From: Fragilaria radians
Taxonomy: Eukaryota; Bacillariophyta; Fragilariophyceae; Fragilariales; Fragilariaceae
Direction: 5' to 3'
Length of the DNA stretch: 64,000 bases
NCBI GenBank assembly: GCA_900642245.1
Contig: CAAAJI010000015.1
Span: 404,977 to 468,976, forward strand
Made by a program: the position numbers and the translations under genes. Shown here piece by piece: positions 55,200-64,000 of the stretch. The notes below the pieces were generated by a model, which was given only the letters and a program-made list of their open reading frames with translations, was not told the DNA's origin and did no database searches. Each line of letters begins with the position of its first letter. Within the stretch, counting starts at the first letter, position 1.

Positions 55200-56756
55200 A
55201 ATAATAAGGCCCTGATGGATAATTTTGAAGAGGATTCATTACTAGATGAAGAGTCTGATGAGGCAGGTTTTATGGGGGAAGAAGTCATATCTGTTGATCC
55301 AAATAGCTTTGAAGTAGCTTGGAACAGTGAAGACCCAGCAAAGAAGGAAAAGTAGAGAATTTGATTCAGAGCATGATTACATACAATGTGAGGTCAGCTA
55401 TTCATCAAAAGGATGTTTCAAAATCCCGAAAATTTGTTGGAAACAGGTGGGTTTTGAAGGAAAAGAGGGATGGATGCATGCTAGCAAGACTTATTACCTT
55501 GGGGTAATCACAATTCCCCGGTGAAGATTTCATGGAAAAGTTGCCACTTGTAATCAAGTTTTGCTTGATGCTGATTTTTTTCAAAGATTTGGATTAAAAG
55601 CATGGAGTTTGGATGTGGAGAGAGCTTCTTGAAAGCCCAAAAAGGTTTCAGTTGTGACATAACTGAGACAAAGGATGTGGTTCATAACTCAATAAGTTGA
55701 TTTATGGTCTTATTCCGGCGGCTTGTCAATGGCATACATGACCTGATGAAAAGATTTTTAAATAAGGTTTTCCGAAAAATGAAGTGGATCCATGCCTGTT
55801 TTACAAGCAGGTAGGGACGACACTTTGCGTCTTGTGCCTTCATGTTGACGATAGTATCATCGAAGATACAGTTAATATGAATGTGACAATCATTGGTTTG
55901 AATTTGGTGTCTAAATTCAAAATCCAGAAAGAAATTTCTTGGGATGCAAAAGAGAGGAAGTAAATGGTGGAATCCAAATGAAGCAGAAGAGGATTATACT
56001 ATCCATCCTTGGTCAAAATGCTGAGTTTTTATTGGATAAGAATTACAAAACGGTTTTGGCTCCAGGTTTTTCTGTATCGTGCCCTGATGCAGAGTTATAG
56101 AGGAAAAATGCTGAAATGGTACAGATCCAGTGTTGGGCCTCTTTCCCACATAGACAAGCTTTAAGCTATTGGAGGTGATGGATAGAGGAACCCCAGCCTA
56201 TAATCAGGTTGATCAACTTCCTTAGCAAGCTCCTTAACGAAGACCAAAAGAGAGGCATTTGGATGAAACCGGATGTGAGAGATCAACAGAAAATCGAAGC
56301 GCTCATTGATGGAGACCGAAATGGGAGGAGAAGTGTGATTGGATGTATTAGCTTGGTCTGTGGAAGTTTCAATTACTTCGAACTCCAAAAGCAAACCCAT
56401 TGTCACCCTTTCCAATTGAGTATTGGAGTATTTCTCTCTCCGCGAGACAGTAAGGGAGGTCAAGTTCATATCTCAGCTGATGAGAAGCACTACAGTCCCT
56501 CATGAGAAACTATTTAATGTATAGGTAGACAATATTGAGGATGTTTCTATATCGTGAGAAAGGAGTAAACCTATTGATATAAAATATCATAATGTCATTG
56601 TCTTGGAGTATGGAGAGATAATTGAAATAGAGTTTGTGAAGTCAGTCAAGAACACAGGAGACTTGTTCACACAACTCTTTGAGGTGAATTATGCAATGTA
56701 ATTTGAAATAATTGATGTACAATGATCAATTTTGGAAAAACATCAAGGGAAGGGGG
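55200..56756 (+). pseudogene. Copia reverse transcriptase and RNase H remnant
   Basis: In shifting frames one can read RWVLKEKRDG and LGYSQFPGEDF (about 55440-55530), YGLIPAACQWH (about 55700-55735), LCVLCLHVDDSII with the catalytic HVDD at 55841-55852, and the RNase H end VDNIEDV, then PIDIKYHNVIV..IEIEFVKSVKNTGDLFTQLF (about 56525-56690). This is Copia order. A polypurine tract, AAGGGAAGGGGG, at 56745-56756 marks the start of a 3' LTR. Stops and frameshifts are frequent. Gag, protease and integrase parts are not present; the left side abuts the truncated MORN copy. Confidence 0.75.
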
Positions 56757-56955
56757 TTGCCAAAGGGTAGGATGGAAATATTGATCATTTGATCACCATT
56801 GCAGGATTAAATTTTAATAAACCCTATCTGCTTCTTCACCAGTGTGAAGGGGAATAGGATATCTAGATTCTTTATATTTACGTGTACTAGCAGTTTTGGA
56901 CGCCTCCATCAAGAGATGCGGAATAACATCTTTAATGTTTCGAATAAGCAGCAAA
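56757..56955 (+). repeat. 3' LTR remnant after Copia RNase H
   Basis: Begins after the polypurine tract with TTGCCAAAGGGTAGG. Near its end it has GTGTACTAGCAGTTTTGGACGCCTCC (about 56881-56906), the same core as at 4930, 20.9 and 24.9 kb. At about 56960 it gives way to MORN 3' flank sequence. Confidence 0.5.
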
Positions 56956-56959
56956 CGTT

Positions 56960-57126
56960 GTAAGGCCAAGTAACATTAAAGTTTGGACGAAGAATCTCTG
57001 AGTATATCGTTTGATTCAATGAAAATGGATTTAAAGATAGGGCTATATGTTAAATGGTAAAATCTACAAATCAAGTTCCTAATTAAAAGGAAGCAAGTCA
57101 ATGATATCGTGGAAAGGTTCTTTTTT
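56960..57126 (+). repeat. Orphan MORN 3' flank
   Basis: Matches 50093-50250 downstream of the complete MORN gene: AAAGTTT.GACGAAGAA, GATTGAATG.TAATGGATTT against GATTCAATGAAAATGGATTT, GGGCTATATGTTAAATGGTA, AATCTACAAAT. The match continues in weaker form to about 57420 (TACCATTACTA..AAGTCC). No MORN coding sequence precedes it; Copia sequence does. Confidence 0.7.
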
Positions 57127-57442
57127 GTTGGTTATGAGCGTTTTTGCACTTTTGGCTCCCAGTGACCCATAGATGCAGGATAGGGAGGCTGTAGTATTGT
57201 CTAGAAGTATGGTTGATACCATTACTAATGACCAGATATTTGTGTTTGTTAAGTCCGTCATTCGCCATACGGAGAAGAATGAAAGTTGGTTATGAGCGTT
57301 TTTGCACTTTTGGCTCCCAGTGACCCATAGATGCAGGATAGGGAGGCTGTAGTATTGTCTAGAAGTATGGTTGATACCATTACTAATGACCAGATATTTG
57401 TGTTTGTTAAGTCCGTCATTCGCCATACGGAGAAGAATGAAA
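57127..57442. repeat. 158-bp tandem duplication at a gene end
   Basis: Two units, 57127-57284 and 57285-57442, identical as far as I can compare (GTTGGTTATGAGCG ... CGCCATACGGAGAAGAATGAAA). The second unit overlaps the last codons and stop of the minus-strand gene at 57416-58435, so the first unit carries a spare copy of that end. Confidence 0.9.
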
Positions 57443-58435
57443 GTGAGAGTATTTGCAGTAGGGACAATTATGACTCTGATGAATATCATCATGACATGAT
57501 ATCTCATCATTCGGGTAATCATAGGCAAAGGATACGATATCATCATCATCATCATCGTCTTCGTCTTGAGTCCATCCCATAGTGTCATATGGTTCTTTAT
57601 TTGCGTAGGTAATCAAGGTCCGATCATAGTTACTACTACTTTCGTCCATATAAGTCTCAAGACAGGAAGTGTATGTACCTCCTTGTGGTAGTTTCTTCTC
57701 ATGTCTGCTTTTCTTGACAGAATCTTCTTGTGTATGACTACAATTTCCATAATCGAATGTCTGATCGTTGTCATCGTGCTCCTCATCATCATGAAATGGA
57801 TTGTAGAAAGGTGTTCCATAATAGTATTCGGGATAATTATCTTCCTCTTTTTCGCCATCGTCGTGTAATTCTTCTGCTTTTTCCTCCTCATCCCAACCCA
57901 AATCGTTTTCAAATGACGAGAGACTGCTCAAACTTTGTGTACTATCCCATGATGGAAATCGGCATGATGGTTGTCGATAATCAAAACAGGATTCGTCTTC
58001 TGACTTCATAGTTCTAAACTCTTTCCTACTATTTCGAAGATCAATTCTGTTATAAAACGATAACGCATTGTCATCATCATCATCATCATCATAAATGAAG
58101 TCATTGGGTAGCTCGAAGGAATCATATGATATCGTATCTAGATTATCCTGCTCATTACTGGATGTTGCTGTTGTGATGTCATCACTGAGCGACGTGGTAA
58201 GAGGAATCGTACGACGACAGCATACAAGAAGAAGTCTCTGGATTACCCATGAAGAGGACCAATCTCCAATCGACATAAGATTTCTCCTTGAAACGAATGC
58301 AATATTCTTCAATGAATCTGTCCGGAAGATCCATGTTGTAGTTGGTGAGGATTCGTTCTTGTTCAGTACCGCATAGTCATGGTATGTATCATGATTCCTT
58401 ATATCATGGTTTTCTATTTTACAGTTGTCCTTCAT
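57416..58435 (-). CDS. Acidic low-complexity hypothetical protein
   Basis: 339 residues, not recognised. Three Asp runs (about residues 116-122, 217-224 and 303-309) are coded by ATC/GAT triplet repeats on the DNA, for example at 58070-58094 and 57538-57560. Ser-rich phrases (STQSLSSLSSFEN) and a Tyr/Asp-rich middle make most of it disordered. The C-terminus has a small Cys/His cluster, HDDIHQSHNCPYCKYSHFHS, that could bind metal; the pattern is too short to name. The N-terminal 70 residues are more ordered, with a hydrophobic patch (SSWVIQRLLLVCC). The 158-bp duplication downstream repeats the last few codons and stop. Length without stops supports a real gene. Confidence 0.55.
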   Translation of the reverse strand: MKDNCKIENHDIRNHDTYHDYAVLNKNESSPTTTWIFRTDSLKNIAFVSRRNLMSIGDWSSSWVIQRLLLVCCRRTIPLTTSLSDDITTATSSNEQDNLDTISYDSFELPNDFIYDDDDDDDNALSFYNRIDLRNSRKEFRTMKSEDESCFDYRQPSCRFPSWDSTQSLSSLSSFENDLGWDEEEKAEELHDDGEKEEDNYPEYYYGTPFYNPFHDDEEHDDNDQTFDYGNCSHTQEDSVKKSRHEKKLPQGGTYTSCLETYMDESSSNYDRTLITYANKEPYDTMGWTQDEDDDDDDDIVSFAYDYPNDEISCHDDIHQSHNCPYCKYSHFHSSPYGE

Positions 58436-60374
58436 TTTCCTGTTTTACAAAAAGAAGCGAGGAAGGTTTCAATGCATGTACTAAATTTTAATTCTTTCGT
58501 CTCTTCCTTTCGAAATAAATTTATGGCCAGGAGATTGTTCCATTTCAAGATGTATGCTATATAATTCGCCAGAGGTTTTATTTGATTTTTCTCCAAATTT
58601 CAAGCGAACCAGTCGTGATTCGAGCGAAGTAAATTAAAGGCACTAGAAGTTACAACTTACAACTACGAGATCGTAACTTCACGATTACATTTAAAGGGGG
58701 AAAGCCCCTTCATTAAAAATTAAACCTTTGGACAACTGGAACCGTAAGAGTATTTTCTGTCTATTAACGTTTTGATTAAAAGTTCTGGTGTATTTTCATG
58801 TAAATCAATGCATATAAAGATAAACTGTCATCAATATTTACCAAAAATTTAGCTCCGAAGATTCACATGTCAACAGATATTTAATCATTGTCTATGAATG
58901 AACTTATCCAAGAATTTCAAGGATATCGTGGGCAATTTAAACAAAATACCATTAGGCTCATATGGATCACAAAGTCTCTTTCATCAGAGCCATTCTCAAG
59001 AATTTCTTTTGAATTCTGCATGTACATAACCTTAAATGATCGATCACATTACATGAAGTGCATTAATTACAAATGTCAATTCATCTGTTGCATTTTGTTG
59101 CAGTCACAGTGTTTTAAACGATTCATTTTGGATTGATGCCCACACTACTAGTAGGATGCTGTCTTTCTCAATACTAAAATGTATATATCAAGCTTTTTTG
59201 CTTGGAAGATTGAGTCAGACTATCTTTATATTGTTTGGTCACGTATGGACAGTTCCAAATAGATAAAATTTGTGACTTATTCTTTTTCAAGAAAAAAAGC
59301 ACTCTATAAGTGCCTCAGTAATCTAGGATCCTGAAGCGAATCCAATACAGCGGCATGCTAGAAATAGCAACAAAATACCCGTACGACATCTCAAAATTCA
59401 GTATGCGCCAATTAGGCAACATATCAACATGAGTGAAACTCGTGCAATGAGTATTGCAAAAGTCAGAGCAAACCTAGTGAAGAATTGGCACTGTACTATC
59501 AAGTAACAGCAACCATAAGTATGAGTGAATTCTTTTTCGCTTGACATGAACAAATTGTCTAATGAGCAAATGATTCAATTAGCAAATGTTGTGAGAGTGT
59601 GACAATACGTTTCAACAACTGAACTAGATCGTTGTCCATGCGATTACAAATAAGCAAATTTATGCAAATGATCTGCGCCAAAGATGAACCAAATAGGAAT
59701 TTTTGTCAAACCTTAACTGCCAGCTTCTTAGGAGACATTTAGACAAAACATGTATTTATACAAGGATTACAAGTCCCTAATGCAGCCTCTCAAGGGATTA
59801 TGGAGCAAAGGGATGAGCAAGTACCCATAAAGGATTGCCAATATCTATCAAAGCAAAATATATTCTATGAGGCAATATCGATCCGGTGTCATTCCTTGCA
59901 AGCAGAAGTAAGAATACTAATAATGAATGAAAATAAAAAATATGCTGAAATTACTTGTAAATGCAGGATAAGGTCCCCAACATCATATATTTTTTTGCAA
60001 AATTCACAAGGTCTTGTGAAGGTCCAATTTCACTTTGAAAATAAAAAAAACAGGATATTTATATATATGTTTTCCAACAGAAAAGTGTCAACAAGCTCTT
60101 TGTGATTCATAAATTTTTGGATTCGTCATCATTATGATCAAAATCTATGACTATGGAATTCAGATTGAATGTTCCAACCCAACCAATCGTGAAACAGAGA
60201 GTTCAAAGGGATATATGTTATTTTCAATAGTATAAATTACTACACTTATACGGTTACTCTCTTCTGACTACTTCATTACTTCACTAGAAAATTCGAAAGA
60301 ATTGTCTTTCGAAGCAAATTCTTCAAGATCTTGGTTCGCTAGTTTTCTTTGGGGAGGAATGTATGCTTCTATTT
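58436..60374. other. Long intergenic stretch, no gene seen
   Basis: 1.9 kb of AT-rich sequence. Open frames at 58888-59136 and 59800-60105 (plus) have no recognisable content. The first few hundred bases are the promoter side of the acidic-protein gene. Confidence 0.45.
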
Positions 60375-61382
60375 TCAATAGATAACGTAGGGATGATTCA
60401 GTAGCTCCTCAGGAGTTGCACGATCGCCTGGTTGACGTTGAAATATTCGTGTGAGAAGACTCTGTTGTGTATGGGATAGTTGCCCCCATAGAGTTAGAAT
60501 GAATGTTACTCTTGGATGACGAGGTAATGGGTTCTGACGTAATACAAAGTAATTCCAACAGGCATCTTCTGGTGCTTCATATAAAAAATTACCAGTCCAA
60601 AGATAGAACAAAATACATCCAATTGCCCAAACATCCACACCAAAGGATAAATCGTTACCGCAGCATACTTCAGGACTCATGTATCGTAACTTTCCAAACA
60701 TTCTTTCAGAATTTTCTCGAATGATTGGTATGTGTCGTCCATTCACATCCGTGGCACATTTTCTGGCCATGGCAAAATCAATAAGGGGACATTGAACGTG
60801 ATCATTATCATCAGCGTATACAATAACATTTTCTGCCGAAATATCACAATGAAGGATACCTAGAGCTTTTAAGCGACATAAATTTTGAAGCAATCGACTT
60901 GTGATGGTGGGATAGGGTAACTCAAAAAATTTCTGGGAAATCACAAGATCTGCACCCAATAGAGGCATGATAATGTAGTAAAAATTTTCATCCTCAAGAG
61001 TTTCATATGTTTTGGCAATATGAACGTCATCACCGTAAGTTTGTGCAATGTGGATCTCATTGAAGACATTATCTTGTGGATGATTCAAATGCCAAGTGTT
61101 TCTCAATTTTTTGATAACGATCGGATTGCTGGCATAAATCTGATATCGTCCTTGTGGATTTCGAATGAAGGCATATCCGTAAAATACTCTACCTTTTCCA
61201 GGTGCCATCTTTGGACCTGGTTTGGTAGCTATATAGGCTACACGCCAACTGGGGTCTCTACGGCGGACATATCCGTCAATGACACTTCCATCTACTAACC
61301 TTAAAGAAAAGTTACGTTCCGCTGTATGGATAACTGGTGAAGGAAATGCAACAGCAGGCGCTGCACTAGGAATTCTTGTCAT
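60375..61382 (-). CDS. Protein kinase with HCD/DFA catalytic motifs, paralogue 1
   Basis: 335 residues, one exon. The kinase fold is clear: beta-3 lysine in PIVIKK (Lys91), helix-C Glu in FNEIHIA (Glu109), hinge region EDENFYYIIMPLLG (130-143), catalytic loop LHCDISAENV (177-186), LIDFAMARKC (200-209), MSPEV (235-239) and GVDVWAIGCILFYLWTG (248-264). Lys, Glu, catalytic Asp180, Asn185 and the metal-binding Asp202 are all present, but HRD is HCD and DFG is DFA, and no glycine-rich loop is evident. An N-terminal block (LVDGSVIDGYVRR..., RIRNPQGRYQIY-like) precedes the lysine and is shared with the paralogue at 62112. The substrate is unknown. Activity is possible; loss of the HRD Arg removes the usual activation-loop control. 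Confidence 0.85.
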   Translation of the reverse strand: MTRIPSAAPAVAFPSPVIHTAERNFSLRLVDGSVIDGYVRRRDPSWRVAYIATKPGPKMAPGKGRVFYGYAFIRNPQGRYQIYASNPIVIKKLRNTWHLNHPQDNVFNEIHIAQTYGDDVHIAKTYETLEDENFYYIIMPLLGADLVISQKFFELPYPTITSRLLQNLCRLKALGILHCDISAENVIVYADDNDHVQCPLIDFAMARKCATDVNGRHIPIIRENSERMFGKLRYMSPEVCCGNDLSFGVDVWAIGCILFYLWTGNFLYEAPEDACWNYFVLRQNPLPRHPRVTFILTLWGQLSHTQQSLLTRIFQRQPGDRATPEELLNHPYVIY

Positions 61383-62111
61383 GGGCTCTATTTTCGTCGT
61401 CGTTGACGAGAGGTACCAACAATTTTGGCAATACTAGGGATGCACGAGTAAACAACGTACGATCACTCGCACACAGACACAGACTTAGTGCACGAGTAAA
61501 AAAGTAGATCTCTATACAGTAGTTGCTTATTGACAGACAGACTTACGTATACCCAGACGTATGACATGGCAGCACAGACACATGGCACAGAACTGCACAG
61601 TTAAAGCCGGAACAGAAATCGTTGCGTACTGTTCTTGCATTCAATTACCGTACTAGTAAAAAAAAGATGTCATGTTGAAATAGAGTCACATAAATCAAGA
61701 ATTTGGCATCTTGCTTTGTAAGATTACATATCCTGCCAATTTTCTGTGCATAACTAACTGCTAGGACTGAGAATCAAATTTAACAAGACTCAAGCTTGAA
61801 GTCAACATTAGTTAGTTAATGATACTGCTTGCATCTTGGTTGTCAAAAACTATTATCTTGGCATTAAAGGTGGACCCACTCAATAAAATTTCATGCAAGT
61901 CCTTCCAAAAAATAAGCTGTCCATACTTTTTCTGTAAAAGCTTTGAAATAGAATCAAGTTTTTTTGAAAATTGTTTCTAGAAAACAACTTATTCACTATA
62001 TTTACCAGTCAGCAATCCACAACACAATTAGCATTCCCCAATGGGAAATATGAGCTCTCCTGTTTCTTTCACCCAATTTCATCAGATGGAAAAACAATTG
62101 AAATGTATATC
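61383..62111. other. Spacer between the two kinase genes
   Basis: Upstream side of paralogue 1 and 3' flank of paralogue 2. Short phrases with CACAGACAC/ACAGACAGACTTACG repeats occur at about 61470-61600. No gene. Confidence 0.45.
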
Positions 62112-63191
62112 TCAATTATGATTTTGAAGGTAGGGATGATTTAGAATTTCCTCAGGCGTCGCACGTTCTTCCCACTGAGGCTGTAGAATTTGGAATAACA
62201 AATCTCTTTGATCTTCTGTAAGTTTAGTTTTCAATAGAGTTTGAATGAATGTTACTCTCGGATGGTGAGGCAGTTGGTTCAGACCTAATACAAAGAAGTT
62301 CCAACAGGCATCTCCTGGTGCAAGATATAAAAAATGTCTAGTCCAAAGACCGAATAAAATACATCCAATTGCCCAAACATCCACACCAAAGTATAAGTCA
62401 AGAGCATAGTACATTTCAGGACTCCTGTACTCTGACTTTCCAAATTGTTTGGGGGGATTCTCTCGAATGACATGTAAAAATCGTCCATTCACATCCGTGG
62501 CACATCTTTTGGCCATGGCAAAATCAATAAGAGGACACTCGATTCGGCCGTGGATATCACAATAATAAATAACATTATCTGCAGAGATGTCACAATGAAG
62601 GATGCCTAGATCTTTCAAATGACATAAATTTTGAATCAATCGATGAGTGATCGTAGGATAGCATAGATTGTCATGAAGTTCAAGGGTATCAATGAGATCT
62701 TTACCCAAACGAGGCATGATAATGTAGTAATATCTTTCATCCTCGAGAGTTTCATGTGTTTTGGCAATATGAATGTCATCACCGTGTTCACTTGCAATAT
62801 AAATCTCATTCATGACACTTTCTTGCGGATGATTATGCACCCAGTTTTTACTGACCTTCTTAATAACCATTGGATTTCTGGAATGAATTCGATAGCTACC
62901 TTGCGGATTCCTAATATAAGCACATGCGCAATAAATTTTGCCTTTACCAACTGCCATATCAAGACCTGTCTTTTCCATCGTATACGCGAAGGATTCTTCT
63001 AAATGAGGGGCATTAAAATCTATACGGCGGACGTATCCCTCAACTCGACTTCTATTCTCTAATTGCATAGTGAAGCGACGCTCCGCCTGTAAAAGGGGTA
63101 GCTCAGGAAATGCAAGTCCAGGCGCACGATTTGCCATGAGCCGTAGCAGGATGAAAAATCTTTGTAGTGAATATACTGTGCTACTTTTCAT
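62112..63191 (-). CDS. Protein kinase with HCD/DFA catalytic motifs, paralogue 2
   Basis: 359 residues from 63191. The in-frame ATG at 63137 (MANRAPGLAFPE) aligns better with the paralogue's start and would give 341. The first 18 residues of the longer form are hydrophobic (STVYSLQRFFILLRLM), so the choice decides whether there is a signal or anchor. The motifs match paralogue 1: VIKK (Lys111), MNEIYIA (Glu129), LHCDISADNV (HCD at 199-201, Asn206), LIDFAMAKRC (DFA at 223-225), RSPEM, GVDVWAIGCILFGLWT. Conserved N-terminal phrases (EGYVRR, AYIRNPQGSYRI, NPMVIKK) show that the pre-kinase region is part of the family. The two genes are head-to-tail with a 0.7-kb spacer, which points to tandem duplication, and they have diverged well beyond allelic distance. 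Confidence 0.85.
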   Translation of the reverse strand: MKSSTVYSLQRFFILLRLMANRAPGLAFPELPLLQAERRFTMQLENRSRVEGYVRRIDFNAPHLEESFAYTMEKTGLDMAVGKGKIYCACAYIRNPQGSYRIHSRNPMVIKKVSKNWVHNHPQESVMNEIYIASEHGDDIHIAKTHETLEDERYYYIIMPRLGKDLIDTLELHDNLCYPTITHRLIQNLCHLKDLGILHCDISADNVIYYCDIHGRIECPLIDFAMAKRCATDVNGRFLHVIRENPPKQFGKSEYRSPEMYYALDLYFGVDVWAIGCILFGLWTRHFLYLAPGDACWNFFVLGLNQLPHHPRVTFIQTLLKTKLTEDQRDLLFQILQPQWEERATPEEILNHPYLQNHN

Positions 63192-64000
63192 TTGAGGGTT
63201 TTAATCGCTTTTTGAATTTCATTTGTAACGTTAATTTACCTTGATATTTCTATAGCAACATTCGAATTAAGCCTCAACCCATAATTGTAAAGTGCTCAAA
63301 GTTTGTTAGACTAAAGGCTGAAGGCAATACAAAAATACTTAATCCATTATTTCTTAATTGACTCTGTTTCAAAAAAGGCAGTCACGAATTATGGGCAATT
63401 CCACATACTTTCTATTTGATAATTAAAATATTGCGACAAGAAAACATGGTGAGCATTCAACCTTCTATAACAATTTCCGCGACAAATTTTTGTAATCGTA
63501 CAGATCATCAGACCATGGGGATTTTTCACTCAAACTTCCCAGCAACGTTTAATTGGAAATCATGATCACCTACAATAGATGCAATCAAATGGAGAGTTAA
63601 ACATTAACTTGCATAAAGTTATGTGAAAGTATCCGTATTCTCTTTAATTCTTTGTACTGACAGGATGCTATGTGTCCAATGACGATACAAAAATACTTCA
63701 AATATTTCACTAATTCTGAATGCCACTCACTGAAAGCCTTTTGCTTCCATTTTAATCAGATATGATTGTTTAATTCATTAATTTAGGGTATTGCCTCATG
63801 CTCTGTGACACACTTGTGATAATGTCACTGAAAGGAAGAAGATTGCATTTTACATCGTAGCTCTGTGGACATTTCATAACGTTCAAGCTTCACCGTTATG
63901 TAGTGTTGTCTCAAAGACTTTTTGAAGCACGAATTCAGATTTTCTGTTCATATTAGAAAGGGAACTTAGCCATCAGAATACTTATTATAGCTTAAAGCCT
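63192..64000. other. Upstream region of kinase paralogue 2, no gene seen
   Basis: AT-rich to the end of the window. No open frame or repeat recognised. Confidence 0.45.

Noticed and set aside
57079..57588. 169-codon minus-strand frame with internal repeat
   Set aside because: It is an out-of-frame reading of the 158-bp tandem duplication and the end of the acidic-protein gene.
59800..60105. 101-codon plus-strand open frame
   Set aside because: No recognisable domain and no supporting context in a long empty stretch.

Overview
The window looks like nuclear DNA of a diatom (stramenopile alga). The reasons are: long AT-rich intergenic stretches, genes with zero or one short GT-AG intron, three copies of a DUF6824-type protein (a family I know mainly from diatoms), MORN-repeat proteins, a Kir-like channel, a START-domain protein with a plastid-type presequence, and many decayed Ty1/Copia retrotransposons. 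I cannot name the species. There is no operon structure, CRISPR array, rRNA or recognisable tRNA.

Layout. 0.4-5.1 kb is a nest of dead Copia elements. 5.8-8.7 kb is a large single-exon ATPase/TPR signalling protein. 9.5-10.7 kb is a two-exon START protein (minus strand). 11.1-12.6 kb holds two tandem diverged copies of a dispersed repeat. 13.1-14.5 kb is a secreted FkbM-like protein (minus). 17.0-18.9 kb holds two convergent paralogues with a coiled coil and an RVxF motif. 19.3-28.4 kb contains remnants of a hAT-like and a piggyBac-like transposase, LTR fragments, one DUF6824 gene and one unrecognised gene.

29.6-50.1 kb is the dominant feature: a block of Kir-like channel, DUF6824 gene, Copia remnant and MORN gene, present twice in the same orientation. 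The copies join at a 20-N assembly gap (39391-39410). In the second copy the Kir and DUF6824 genes each carry a one-base frameshift, but the MORN gene is complete. In the first copy Kir and DUF6824 are intact, but the MORN gene runs into the gap. Three sizeable indels separate the copies, one of them a roughly 0.8-kb element with terminal inverted repeats. The block is either a recent tandem duplication or two haplotypes placed end to end by the assembler; the sequence alone does not decide.

53.5-57.4 kb holds a third, inverted and truncated MORN copy, a Copia RT/RNase H remnant, and an orphan piece of MORN 3' flank. 57.4-58.4 kb is an acidic low-complexity gene next to a 158-bp tandem duplication. 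60.4-63.2 kb holds two tandem paralogous protein kinases with unusual catalytic motifs (HCD and DFA).

I see no gene cluster that forms a new pathway. The most interesting material is the duplicated block, the channel with an altered selectivity filter and a Cys-rich insertion, the odd kinase pair, and the RVxF paralogue pair. All homology statements come from motif recognition by eye; no search was run.
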